Shown here: piece by piece, positions 8,362 to 16,609 of the stretch
How the letters are laid out: each line of letters starts with the position of its first letter
Numbering within the stretch: the first letter of the stretch is position 1
Assembly (NCBI RefSeq): GCF_009707545.1
Contig: NZ_WLYK01000001.1
Location: forward strand, 1,240,001-1,304,000
Direction: 5' to 3'
Length of the DNA stretch: 64,000 nt
DNA from: Nakamurella alba
GTDB lineage: Bacteria > Actinomycetota > Actinomycetes > Mycobacteriales > Nakamurellaceae
Position numbers and translations under genes: made by a program
The notes under the pieces: model-generated
Seen by the model: only the letters and a program-made list of their open reading frames with translations
Database searches by the model: none
What the model was told of the DNA's origin: nothing

Positions 8362-9573
8362 GTGATCGGATCGCCCGCTTCCCGACAGCACATGCGTTGG
8401 GGTGCAGTGGTCATCGCAGCAATGGTGGGCCTCACGGCCTGCGGGACCGGGAGCTCGGCCGAGTCGGGCGGTGGCGCCTCCGCAGCTCCGGCGACGGGCC
8501 TGCCCTCGGTGGTCAAGGTCGTCGCCACCACACCGTCCACCGGGGTCATCGCCTACGCGGGCGTCGCCGCCAACCAGGGCTTCGAGATGGCGGTCAAGGA
8601 GATCAACGAGCAGAAGTTCCTCGGTGACACCACGATCGACCTCACCCTGCAGGACACCCAGGCCAAGTCGCAGATCGCGGCCACCTTCGTCTCCCAGGCC
8701 GTGGCGAACAAGGAGATCTCGGCGATCTTCGGCGCGCCGGAGGGCTCCTCGGCGCAGGCCCAGGCGCCGGTCGCGCAGCAGGGCAAGATCCCGATCATCT
8801 TCACCCAGGCCGGTGTGCCGGGCGTCGTCATCGGTGACTACACCCACCGGATGAACCCGCTGATGGGCAGCTACTACCAGGCGATCGGCAAGTACCTCAA
8901 GGACAGCGGCTGGAAGTCGATCGGCATCATCTACACCGCCGCGTCCGCCAGCATCGTCGAGGTCGGCGAGAACGTGCTGCCCAAGCTGGCAGCCGATGCC
9001 GGGATGACCGTCACCGGTTCGGTGACCACCCAGGCCACCACCCAGGACTTCAGTGCCCCGATCTCGCAGATCCTCGGCGGGAACCCGGACGGCGTCGCCA
9101 TCCTGCTCACCGGCGCGCAGAACGCGACCGCGATGACCCAGCTCCGCCAGGCCGGCTACACCGGCGAGGTGGTCGGCAACCCGGCGGCCACCGACACCCT
9201 GGCCCCCGCCGGTGAGGCCGGCGCCGGAATGGTGTGGCCGATCGAGTACAACTGGGCCGAGAAGAGCGAGGCCAACCAGAAGTTCGTCAAGGACTTCGAC
9301 GCCGCGTACGGCCGGTCGAACCCGCTGCACAACTCGGCCGAGGCCTACGACGCCATGTGGATGTTCGCGAAGGCGCTCAAGGCCGCGAACAGTGCCGATC
9401 GGCAGGCGATCGAGAACGCCATCCTGGAGCTGGAGAAGACCCCGTGGTCCGGTGTGCTCGGTTCCGACATCCCTTGGGTCGACCACTCGCTGGAGATCCC
9501 CGGGCTGGTCGTGAAGTGGAACGGGACCTCGGACGAGATCCTCTACACGGCCGCGGAGGCCGCGGGCAAGTGA
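8362..9573 (+). CDS. ABC transporter substrate-binding lipoprotein (LivK-type)
   Basis: A 403-residue periplasmic-binding-protein-like lipoprotein of the branched-chain amino acid (Peripla_BP_6) type. The signal peptide ends in the lipobox LTAC with Cys27 as lipidation site. A Ser/Gly/Ala linker follows, then the two-lobed binding fold (VVKVVATTPSTG, GFEMAVKEINEQ, IPIIFTQAG). The start GTG 8362 has an excellent AGGAGGAAC upstream. It heads an importer operon completed by two permeases and two ATPases. Because it sits among CoA-ligase and beta-oxidation genes under the same operator type, the ligand is more likely a carboxylic acid than an amino acid; this is inference. Confidence 0.9.
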   Translation: MIGSPASRQHMRWGAVVIAAMVGLTACGTGSSAESGGGASAAPATGLPSVVKVVATTPSTGVIAYAGVAANQGFEMAVKEINEQKFLGDTTIDLTLQDTQAKSQIAATFVSQAVANKEISAIFGAPEGSSAQAQAPVAQQGKIPIIFTQAGVPGVVIGDYTHRMNPLMGSYYQAIGKYLKDSGWKSIGIIYTAASASIVEVGENVLPKLAADAGMTVTGSVTTQATTQDFSAPISQILGGNPDGVAILLTGAQNATAMTQLRQAGYTGEVVGNPAATDTLAPAGEAGAGMVWPIEYNWAEKSEANQKFVKDFDAAYGRSNPLHNSAEAYDAMWMFAKALKAANSADRQAIENAILELEKTPWSGVLGSDIPWVDHSLEIPGLVVKWNGTSDEILYTAAEAAGK

Positions 9574-9637
9574 CCCGACAGCCGTTGCCGCACCGCCACT
9601 CCGACCACACCACCACCGGCGAAGGAGGGAACCGACC

Positions 9638-10528
9638 GTGCTCACCGATCTGATCAGTGCCCTCACCCTCGGCTCCGTCTACCTGCTGTTCGCGCTGGGC
9701 CTGAGCCTGGCGTGGGGCACCATCGGCATCCTGAACTTCGCGCACGGCGCGATCTTCATGTTCTCCGCGTTCACCGGCTACCTGCTGGTCAGCCATGTTG
9801 CGCTGCCGATGATCGTGCTGGTGCTGATCGGAGTGGCGGTCGGCGCGGTGATGTCCGTCGGTGTGCACGTGATCGCCTACGAGCAGATCATCAAGCGCGC
9901 CAAGGACATGCAGGCCGCCGAGATGCAGATCCTGATCGGCGGCATCGGCATCGCCAGCATCCCGCTGGCCCTGGCCCAGCGGGAGACGGAGAGCAACCCG
10001 TTCGGCTTCACCGGGACCACCCACCAGGTCAAGCTGTTCGTGCTCGGCGACGTCCGGATCACCGACGTGCAGATCATCATCCTGCTCACCGCCCTGGTGC
10101 TGGGCACCGGCGTGGCCCTGTGGCTGCGCCGGGCCCGGGCAGGCCTGGCCCTGCGCGGGATCGGCGTCGACGCCGAGGTGGCCGGGATGATGGGGATCGA
10201 CCGCCGCCGGTTCGCGATCCTGACCATGGCCGTCGCCGGCGGCATGGCCGGGCTGGCCGCGGTGCTCTTCACCTTCAACCTCGGCGCGATGATCCCGGAG
10301 AGCGGCGACACCCTGATGATCAAGGCCTTCGCCGTGATCATCCTGGGCGGTGTCGGCAGCACGCTCGGCGTGGTGGTCGGCGCCTACTTCCTCGCGTTCG
10401 CCGAGACCGGCATCCTGACCTACACCGGTGGCACCTGGGTGGACGCGGTGTCCTTCGGACTCATCCTGGTCGTGCTGCTGCTGCGGCCCAACGGCCTGTT
10501 CGGCCGGAAGGTGGTGCGGCGCACGTGA
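9638..10528 (+). CDS. livH: Branched-chain-type ABC permease LivH
   Basis: A 296-residue integral membrane permease of the LivH group with about eight membrane helices. The family motifs GLSLAWGTIGILNFAHGAIFM near the N-terminus and the cytoplasmic loop ALRGIGVDAEVAGMMGID, which docks the ATPase, are present. The C-terminal VIILGGVGSTLGVVVGAYFLA segment is also typical. GAAGGAGGG precedes the GTG start. Its stop overlaps the next permease start (GTGA). Confidence 0.92.
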   Translation: MLTDLISALTLGSVYLLFALGLSLAWGTIGILNFAHGAIFMFSAFTGYLLVSHVALPMIVLVLIGVAVGAVMSVGVHVIAYEQIIKRAKDMQAAEMQILIGGIGIASIPLALAQRETESNPFGFTGTTHQVKLFVLGDVRITDVQIIILLTALVLGTGVALWLRRARAGLALRGIGVDAEVAGMMGIDRRRFAILTMAVAGGMAGLAAVLFTFNLGAMIPESGDTLMIKAFAVIILGGVGSTLGVVVGAYFLAFAETGILTYTGGTWVDAVSFGLILVVLLLRPNGLFGRKVVRRT

Positions 10529-11463
10529 TCCAGTGGTTCGACGCCAATATCATCCTGATCCAGACCACCGCGGTCTCCATCGTGCTGGCGCTGAGCGTGC
10601 AGTTCCCGATGCGCTGCGGGGTGTTCTCCTTCGGCGGCATCGGGGCGTTCGGCCTCGGTGCCTATACCGGCGCGCTGCTGATCATCCACCAGGACGTGTC
10701 GCCGTTCCTGGCGGTGGCCGCCGCGACCCTGGTCGGCGCGGTGGTGAGCCTGGCCCTCGGGGTGCTGGTGCAACGATTGCGGGGCCTCTACCTGGCGATG
10801 TCGACCGTCGCCTTCTGTCTCATCATCACCGTGCTGGCCACCAACGGCGGCACGCTCACCGGCGGCGCCAACGGCCTGTTCGGCGTGATCACCACCTTCG
10901 GTGTGGTCGAGATGTGGTCGCTGGTGGTGGTTGTCGTCGCGCTGGTCGCCGCGACCGAGCACGGCAAGCTGGCCCGGCGGATCGCCGTGGTCCGCGACGA
11001 CCCGGAGCTGGCCTCCTCGATCGGCATCAGCAACGGCTTCTACCGGCTGCTGGCCTTCGGCGTGAGCGGCGCCCTCGGCGGCTGCGCCGGCACGCTGAGC
11101 GTGCTGGTCCGCACCACCGTCAGTCCGGCCGAGATCGGTTTCCCGCTGGTGGTCCTCGCCCTGACGATGATCATCGTCGGTGGCGCCCGCTCCTGGAAGG
11201 GGGCGGTGATCGGAGCGGTGATCTTCACCTGGCTGCCGGAGATCCTCACCTTCGTCGGCGAGTGGCAGGCGGTCATCTACGGTTTCGTCGTGGCGATCGC
11301 GGTCATCTGGTTCCCGCGCGGCATCTACGGCCTGTTCGTGGACGCGGCCCTGCGCCGCGGGCAGCGGCGCCGGGCGGCGACGACCGCACCCGCAGCCCTG
11401 GCGGACGCCGCCGGCGACGCCGCGGTACCCCAGCTCGTCCCGGACCAGGCAGGTGAGAAATGA
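10525..11463 (+). CDS. livM: Branched-chain-type ABC permease LivM
   Basis: A 312-residue LivM-group permease. Early helices include the conserved GVFSFGGIGAFGLGAYT. The EAA-like coupling loop reads AVVRDDPELASSIGIS, and a GGARSWKGAVIGAVIF motif precedes the last helices. A hydrophilic Ala-rich tail ends the protein. Translation starts at GTG 10525, overlapping the livH stop, and its own stop overlaps the next start as ATGA, so the subunits should be made in balance. It would form the membrane channel with LivH. Confidence 0.91.
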   Translation: MIQWFDANIILIQTTAVSIVLALSVQFPMRCGVFSFGGIGAFGLGAYTGALLIIHQDVSPFLAVAAATLVGAVVSLALGVLVQRLRGLYLAMSTVAFCLIITVLATNGGTLTGGANGLFGVITTFGVVEMWSLVVVVVALVAATEHGKLARRIAVVRDDPELASSIGISNGFYRLLAFGVSGALGGCAGTLSVLVRTTVSPAEIGFPLVVLALTMIIVGGARSWKGAVIGAVIFTWLPEILTFVGEWQAVIYGFVVAIAVIWFPRGIYGLFVDAALRRGQRRRAATTAPAALADAAGDAAVPQLVPDQAGEK

Positions 11464-12230
11464 GTGCCACCACCGAGGCGCCGCAGCGCACCGACGTGGT
11501 GCTGCGCGGCACCGACGTCGCCGTGCACTTCGGCGGCGTGAAGGCGGTCGACGGGCTGTCCTTCGCGCTCGAGACCGGCCGCATCTTCGGCATCCTCGGC
11601 CCGAACGGGTCCGGCAAGAGCACGCTGTTGGCGGCCATCACCCGGCTGATCCCGCTGACCCGCGGCCGGCTGGAGATCGACGGCCAGGACCTCGGAGCGC
11701 TCAAACCGGCGAAGCTGGCCGGACTGGGTGTCGCCCGGACCTTCCAGACCGTGCGGCTGCAGCAGGAACTCACCGTGCGGGAGAACATCCAGCTCGGTGC
11801 CGACAGTCGGTCGACCCGCGCGGGCAGCGTACGCACGGGCGTGGACGAGGCGATCGCGCGGACCGGTCTGCAGGGTCTGGAGGAGCACCTGCCGGGTGAG
11901 CTGTCCTACGGCACCCAGCGGCGCGTGGAGATCGCCCGGGCACTGGCGATGTCGCCGCGGCTGCTGCTGCTCGACGAGCCGACCGCCGGGATGAACAAGA
12001 CCGAGCGGGCCGAGATCTCCACACTGCTGCGGGAACTCCGCGCGGAGGGACTGACACAGCTGCTGGTGGAGCACGACGTGCAGATGATGGTGGAGACCTG
12101 CGACCACATCCTGGCGATGAACTTCGGCAAGCTGATCGCCGAGGGCACGCCCGGTCAGGTGGTCCGCAACGAGGCCGTCCAGGACGCGTATCTGGGCCGG
12201 AAGTGGCGGGACAATGCTGGAGATCGCTGA
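11460..12230 (+). CDS. livG: Branched-chain-type ABC ATPase LivG
   Basis: A 256-residue ABC ATPase. Walker A is GPNGSGKST and the Q-loop region reads VARTFQTVRLQQELTVREN. The signature is LSYGTQRRVEIARA, with Tyr in place of the usual first Gly of LSGGQ, as often seen in LivG proteins. Walker B is LLLLDEPTAGM and the switch His lies in LLVEHDVQ. The C-terminal YLG motif typical of LivG is present (AYLGRKW). It starts within the livM stop (ATGA) and its 3' end overlaps livF by 17 bases. Confidence 0.92.
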   Translation: MSATTEAPQRTDVVLRGTDVAVHFGGVKAVDGLSFALETGRIFGILGPNGSGKSTLLAAITRLIPLTRGRLEIDGQDLGALKPAKLAGLGVARTFQTVRLQQELTVRENIQLGADSRSTRAGSVRTGVDEAIARTGLQGLEEHLPGELSYGTQRRVEIARALAMSPRLLLLDEPTAGMNKTERAEISTLLRELRAEGLTQLLVEHDVQMMVETCDHILAMNFGKLIAEGTPGQVVRNEAVQDAYLGRKWRDNAGDR

Positions 12231-12936
12231 ACTGTCGGTCTGCTACGGCCGGGTCGAGGCCGTGCGCGGGGTGAGCATGACCGTCACCCCGGGCCGGGTC
12301 ACCCTGGTGCTCGGCGCGAACGGGGCGGGCAAGACGACGACCCTGCGTTCGGTGGCCGGGCTGCACCCGCCGGCCGGTGGCCGGGTGGTGCTGGAGGGTC
12401 AGGAGATCCAGACCCGGCCGGTGCACAAGGTGGCCCAGGCCGGTCTGGTGCTGGTCCCGGAGGGCCGCCGGGTGTTCGGCTCGCTCTCGGTCGAGGAGAA
12501 CCTGCAGCTCGGCGCCTTCACCGCGCCGAAGAGCGAGGTGGCCGGCGGACTCGAGCGGGTGTACTCGATGTTCCCGATCCTGCGCGAGCGGCGCAACGGC
12601 CCGGCCGGCCTGCTGTCCGGCGGCGAGCAGCAGATGCTCGCCTTCGGCCGGGCCTTCATCTCGAAGCCGAAGTACATGCTGCTGGACGAGCCGTCGATGG
12701 GGCTGGCCCCGACCATGGTCGAGACGGTGCTGAGCAGCGTCCGGGTGTTCGCCGACGAGGGCATCGGTGTGCTGATGGTCGAGCAGAACGCGGAGGCCGG
12801 CCTCGAGGTGGCCGACGACGTGGTGGCGATGACCCGTGGCGAGGTGAGCTTCAGCGGGTCGGTGGACACCGCGCGGGACAACTCCGCGGTGCTGCTGGCG
12901 TTCCTCGGCGAGGGCGCGCTCACCGAGCACTCGTGA
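12214..12936 (+). CDS. livF: Branched-chain-type ABC ATPase LivF
   Basis: A 240-residue ABC ATPase of the LivF group. It has Walker A GANGAGKTT, VPEGRRVFGSLSVEENL (characteristic of LivF), the canonical signature LSGGEQQMLAFGRA, Walker B YMLLDEPSMGL and the switch region LMVEQN. It pairs with LivG as the nucleotide-binding heterodimer. The 17-base overlap with livG and the 13-base gap to the next gene show that the importer operon continues into catabolic enzymes. Confidence 0.92.
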   Translation: MLEIAELSVCYGRVEAVRGVSMTVTPGRVTLVLGANGAGKTTTLRSVAGLHPPAGGRVVLEGQEIQTRPVHKVAQAGLVLVPEGRRVFGSLSVEENLQLGAFTAPKSEVAGGLERVYSMFPILRERRNGPAGLLSGGEQQMLAFGRAFISKPKYMLLDEPSMGLAPTMVETVLSSVRVFADEGIGVLMVEQNAEAGLEVADDVVAMTRGEVSFSGSVDTARDNSAVLLAFLGEGALTEHS

Positions 12937-12949
12937 GCCGGTTCCCGAC

Positions 12950-14029
12950 ATGAGACTCGGTTTCCTGGTCGACACCGACGACCGGATCGCCTACGGTGCC
13001 AGGGGTTCCGCGCAGGACGCGGTGCTCGCGATGGAGGGGATGATCGCCGAGGCGGTCGCCGCCGAGCAGGCCGGCTTCCACACCCTGGCCGTCCCGGACC
13101 GGCACGGCATCGCGGACTGCGCCTTCCCCGGGCCGGAACAGCTGCTCACCGTGCTCGCCAGGGAGACCGAGCGGGTGGCCATCGGGTCGTTCACCCTGGT
13201 GTCGACGCTGACCCATCCGCTCAAGGTCGCCGAACAGCTGGCGGTGGTCGACCAGCTGTCGCGGGGTCGGCTGTTCGTCACCGCCTCGCGTGGCTTCCTG
13301 CCGTCCTTCTGGGACCAGTTCGGCGCGCCGCAGGACCACCTGCTGGGCCGGTACACCGAGGCGCTCGCGCTGTGGCGGGCGGCGATGCCGGGGGAGCGGT
13401 TCGACTTCCACGGCCGCTACTGGGACACCACGAACGGACTGCTGGCCCCACCGCCGTACCAGCCCGGTGGCTGGCCGATCTGGGGCGGCGGCAACGTCTC
13501 CCCGGCGGCGATCGCCCGGGCCGCGGACCTCGGCGATGCGTGGACGTGCGACAACGGGCCGCTGGACCTGGCCACCTGGAACCGGCACGTCGGTGTCTAC
13601 CGGGAGCGGGCGGAGGCCCTGGGCAAACGGCCGTACGTGGTGCTGCTGCGGGACGCCTGGGTCGCCGATACGAACGAACAGGCCATGGCCGAGTTCGGCG
13701 GGCACCTGCTCAAGGAGGTGCGCTTCTACCTGCGGAAGGGCACCTACGCGCACCACCCGGGTTTCACCGAGCCGGACGACGCCACCGTCGAGAACCTCTT
13801 CGACCATGTTGTTGTCGGCGATCCGCAGCGGTGCCGGGACCAGATCGAGCGCTTCCGCACCGAGTTCGGGGTGGACCAGGTGATCCTGCGGCCGCGGTTC
13901 CCCGGGGGTCCGGACCGGACCAGGGTGCTGGAGCAGATCGCCCGCCTGGGCGCAGAGGTGGTGCGCCCGGTGCAGGAGCGGTTCCCGGCCCCCGACCACC
14001 CGGCGGTGCCGATCGGTGCCCGCTGGTGA
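12950..14029 (+). CDS. LLM-class flavin/F420-dependent oxidoreductase
   Basis: A 359-residue luciferase-like (LLM) TIM-barrel oxidoreductase. Recognisable features are the N-terminal RLGFLVDTDD strand, HPLKVAEQLAVVDQLSRGR (the family's conserved helix), TASRGF and the GGGNVSPAAIARAADLGDAW region around the flavin site. Members use either FMNH2 with oxygen, as monooxygenases or type II Baeyer-Villiger enzymes, or coenzyme F420. I cannot decide which from sequence. It follows the importer ATPase by 13 bases and overlaps the alpha/beta hydrolase that comes next, so an oxygenation followed by ester or lactone hydrolysis is plausible. Confidence 0.87.
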   Translation: MRLGFLVDTDDRIAYGARGSAQDAVLAMEGMIAEAVAAEQAGFHTLAVPDRHGIADCAFPGPEQLLTVLARETERVAIGSFTLVSTLTHPLKVAEQLAVVDQLSRGRLFVTASRGFLPSFWDQFGAPQDHLLGRYTEALALWRAAMPGERFDFHGRYWDTTNGLLAPPPYQPGGWPIWGGGNVSPAAIARAADLGDAWTCDNGPLDLATWNRHVGVYRERAEALGKRPYVVLLRDAWVADTNEQAMAEFGGHLLKEVRFYLRKGTYAHHPGFTEPDDATVENLFDHVVVGDPQRCRDQIERFRTEFGVDQVILRPRFPGGPDRTRVLEQIARLGAEVVRPVQERFPAPDHPAVPIGARW

Positions 14030-14913
14030 GCCCCACAGGTTCGGGGACGTCGCTGATCACCGAGCCGGACCGGCAGCACACGACGACGGTGGCCGGTGCC
14101 CGGGTGCGGTGGATGTCCTGGGGCGAGACGTCCCTGCCGCCGGTCGTGTTCGTGCACGGCGGCGCGGCGCACGCCTGGTGGTGGAGCTGGACCGTGCCGC
14201 AGCTGGCCGACCGGTTCCACGTGATCGCCCTCGACCTGACCGGGCACGGCGACTCGGACCACCGGCCGGACTACACGTTCCACCTCTGGGCGCAGGAGGT
14301 GCTGACGGTGGCCGCGGTCGCCGGAGGCGGGCGGCCACCGGTGCTGGTCGGCCACTCCATGGGCGGTCTGGTCACCGCACTGGCCGCCGCGGTGGCCGAC
14401 GTCCCGCTCGACGGTCTGGTGGTGATCGAGAGCCCGCTGGGCCCCGTCGCACAGTCCGCCACCCGCGATTCCGACGCGCTGCTGGCCCGCGAGAAGCGGT
14501 ATCCCAGCGTGGAAGTCGCGGTGTCCCGGTTCCGGCCGGTGCCGCCGCAGGAGGACAACCTGGACTGGGCGGTGCGGTTCATCGCCGAGCGCAGTGTGCG
14601 GGACCGCGGCGACGGCTGGGGCTGGAAGTACGACCAGCGGATGTTCTCCCACCACCCGGCGGACCGGCCGGACGAACTGCTGGCCACCCTGGCACTGGTC
14701 CGGTGCCGGCTCGCGGTGATCAACGCCGGCCGGTCGGCCGTGGTCGACGACGACGCGCACCGCCGGTTCCTGGCCGCGGCGGTCGACCGCCAGGCCGACC
14801 ACGGTCCGATGACCGTGCGCCGGATCGAGGACGGCGGGCACCATCTCATGTTCGACCGGCCGGCCGAGCTGCTCGCCGAGATCGAGCGCGTGCTCGAGGC
14901 CTGGCGGGCCTAA
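14026..14913 (+). CDS. Alpha/beta-hydrolase fold protein
   Basis: A 295-residue alpha/beta hydrolase. The oxyanion HGG motif (VFVHGGAAHAWWW), LDLTGHGDSD, the nucleophile elbow GHSMGG (Ser) and a late GGHHLMFDRP supplying the catalytic His are all visible. The acid is probably one of the Asp residues near VVDDDAH. Likely substrates are esters, lactones or C-C bonds next to carbonyls. The GTG start at 14026 overlaps the LLM stop (GTGA), tying its action to that enzyme. Its 3' end meets the convergent VOC gene with a 4-base overlap. Confidence 0.87.
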   Translation: MSPTGSGTSLITEPDRQHTTTVAGARVRWMSWGETSLPPVVFVHGGAAHAWWWSWTVPQLADRFHVIALDLTGHGDSDHRPDYTFHLWAQEVLTVAAVAGGGRPPVLVGHSMGGLVTALAAAVADVPLDGLVVIESPLGPVAQSATRDSDALLAREKRYPSVEVAVSRFRPVPPQEDNLDWAVRFIAERSVRDRGDGWGWKYDQRMFSHHPADRPDELLATLALVRCRLAVINAGRSAVVDDDAHRRFLAAAVDRQADHGPMTVRRIEDGGHHLMFDRPAELLAEIERVLEAWRA

Positions 14914-15398
14914 CGGACCACGGTCCGCTGACCGTCCCAGTGCACCCGCCCGGCCAGCACGTCCTCGAGGGTCTCGGTGCCGCGCGGGCGGTTCCAGTCG
15001 TGCACGGTCTCGGCGAGCTGGATCAGCGTGCCGAACCCGCTGCGCGGCCGGATGTAGACCTCCCGCCACTCCGGGTCGGTGAGGTTCGGGTCGACGACCT
15101 CGTAGCCCAGCCCGGTGAGCTCGGCGGCTGCCTGCTCGACATCCGGCACCAGCAGCGTCATGTGGTGGAAGCCCTCGCCGAACCGGTCGAGGAAGTGGTG
15201 CAGGTGGCATTCCGGCGTCACCGGGGTGAGCAGCTCCAGCCGCCGGCCGCCCAGCATCAGCTGGATGGTGCGCATCCCGCGGTCGTCGTCGTCGGCGCCG
15301 TGCACGAACTCACCGCCCAGCACGTCGATGTACAGCCGGACCGCGTCCGGCAGGGACCGTACGACGATGCCGACGTGGTCGAAGGACAGGATCTTCAT
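14910..15398 (-). CDS. VOC-family protein (methylmalonyl-CoA epimerase/glyoxalase-like)
   Basis: A 162-residue vicinal-oxygen-chelate protein with two beta-alpha-beta-beta-beta modules. Metal-ligand candidates are His in FDHVGIVV, the His in GFHHMTLLV and a Glu in the C-terminal strand. The arrangement resembles methylmalonyl-CoA epimerase and glyoxalase. The ATG at 15398 is chosen over an upstream in-frame start because GGGAG precedes it and the FDHVG strand begins at once. It is divergent from the LLM gene at 15462 across a TetR-type operator. Epimerisation of a 2-methylacyl or malonyl-type CoA would fit the carboxylase in the cluster; this is inference. Confidence 0.82.
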   Translation of the reverse strand: MKILSFDHVGIVVRSLPDAVRLYIDVLGGEFVHGADDDDRGMRTIQLMLGGRRLELLTPVTPECHLHHFLDRFGEGFHHMTLLVPDVEQAAAELTGLGYEVVDPNLTDPEWREVYIRPRSGFGTLIQLAETVHDWNRPRGTETLEDVLAGRVHWDGQRTVVR

Positions 15399-15435
15399 GT
15401 TGGCTCCCGGTGCTGGTGCTCCGCTGGTCATTCTC

Positions 15436-15451
15436 TACCTATTGGTTGGTA
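15436..15451. promoter_or_regulatory. TetR-type operator, 16-bp layout
   Basis: TACCTATTGGTTGGTA has perfect TACC/GGTA arms. The right arm overlaps a -10-like TAGAAT (15450-15455) that ends six bases before ATG 15462, implying a leaderless LLM transcript. It lies in the divergent region with the VOC gene. Confidence 0.7.
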
Positions 15452-15461
15452 GAATACCGAC

Positions 15462-16574
15462 ATGGATTTCCAGGTCGGTCTCCCGGGTCAGATCATGCCG
15501 CCGGCGGACGCCGCCGTGAAGTACGCGAAGAAGGCCGAGGCCGACGGGTACGACGCCGTCTGGTGGCCGTGCCACCTCATGGGCTGGCACCCGGAGTCGG
15601 TGTGGACCGAGGACCTGACCCCGCTGGCGGCGACGCAGCCGAATCCGAACACCTGGCTCGACCCGCTGACCATGATGGCCGCCGTCGGCGCGCAGCTGGA
15701 GCGCGCCCGGGTGGGTGTGGTGGTCACCGATCTCATCCGGCGGCACCCGGCACAGCTGGCCAACCAGCTGCTGACGCTCGACCACGTCACGCGTGGCAAG
15801 GCGATCCTCGGCCTCGGGTCGGGAGAGCAGCTCAACATCGGCCCGTACGGGCTGCCGTGGGACAAGCCGGTGGCCCGACTGTCCGAGGGGCTGGACGTGC
15901 TCCGGCTGTTGATGGAGAACGACGGCCCGGTGAACTACGAGGGGAAGTTCCACCGGCTGCGCAATGCCGTGGTCGGCCTCCGCCCCTACGGCGACCGGAT
16001 GCCGGAGATCTGGACCGCGGCACACGGCCCCCGGATGCTGCAGCTGACCGGTCGCAAGGCCGACGGCTGGTTGCCCACCAAGATCACCACCGACGAGTAC
16101 CGCACGCACCTGGCGACGATCCGGGCCGCGGCGAAGGACGCCGGCCGGGACGTGGAGCACTTCACCCCGGGCATGCTCGGCTACTTCCTGGTCGCTCCGG
16201 ACGAGGCCACCCTGCAGCGGCTCACCGAGCATCCGTTGGTCCGCGCGCTGTGCATCCTGCTGCCCGGAGAGGTGTTCCGGAACCTCGGCTACGAGCCGCC
16301 GCTGGAGGGGGCCGGGTCCGGCTTCCACGACTTCATCCCGACCGAGTGGGGGCGGGAGAAGATGCTCGCCGCGATCGACCGCATCCCGCCGGAGGTGGTG
16401 CGGCACTACGCCTTCTGCGGCACGCCCGAGCAGATCGTCGAGCAGATCCAGGGGTACAAGGCGGCCGGCCTGCGGCACCTGATCATGTGGAACATCACCG
16501 CGTTCGGTGATCCGTCGCTGGCCGGCTACAGCTTCCGCGCCTCCAATCAGATCCGGGCGGCCCTGCAGTCCTGA
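15462..16574 (+). CDS. F420-dependent LLM oxidoreductase (ketoreductase-like)
   Basis: A 370-residue LLM-class protein resembling the mycobacterial phthiodiolone ketoreductase group, which uses coenzyme F420. Shared blocks include TDLIRRHPAQLANQ, TRGKAILGLGSGEQLNIGPYG, WDKPVARLSEG and PEIWTAAHGPRMLQLTGRKADGW. The C-terminal CGTPEQIVEQIQGYKAAGLRH element is also typical. It would catalyse hydride transfer to or from a carbonyl or hydroxyl. The start codon lies directly after a promoter overlapped by a TetR-type operator, with no ribosome-binding site, so leaderless translation is likely. F420 use is inferred from family resemblance. Confidence 0.87.
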   Translation: MDFQVGLPGQIMPPADAAVKYAKKAEADGYDAVWWPCHLMGWHPESVWTEDLTPLAATQPNPNTWLDPLTMMAAVGAQLERARVGVVVTDLIRRHPAQLANQLLTLDHVTRGKAILGLGSGEQLNIGPYGLPWDKPVARLSEGLDVLRLLMENDGPVNYEGKFHRLRNAVVGLRPYGDRMPEIWTAAHGPRMLQLTGRKADGWLPTKITTDEYRTHLATIRAAAKDAGRDVEHFTPGMLGYFLVAPDEATLQRLTEHPLVRALCILLPGEVFRNLGYEPPLEGAGSGFHDFIPTEWGREKMLAAIDRIPPEVVRHYAFCGTPEQIVEQIQGYKAAGLRHLIMWNITAFGDPSLAGYSFRASNQIRAALQS

Positions 16575-16592
16575 GACCACAGGGCCGCCCGG
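16553..16592. terminator. Hairpin at convergent gene ends
   Basis: Perfect 13-base arms, CCGGGCGGCCCTG and CAGGGCCGCCCGG, flank a 14-base loop that contains the stop codon of the LLM gene. It lies between convergent genes ending at 16574 and 16610 and can terminate both directions. No T-tract is present. Confidence 0.65.
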
Positions 16593-16609
16593 GCCCCGCA
16601 CCGGCGGTG

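Noticed and set aside
8362-12936. A dedicated branched-chain amino acid importer
   Set aside because: Family membership is clear, but regulation and neighbours point to another ligand, so the substrate is left open.
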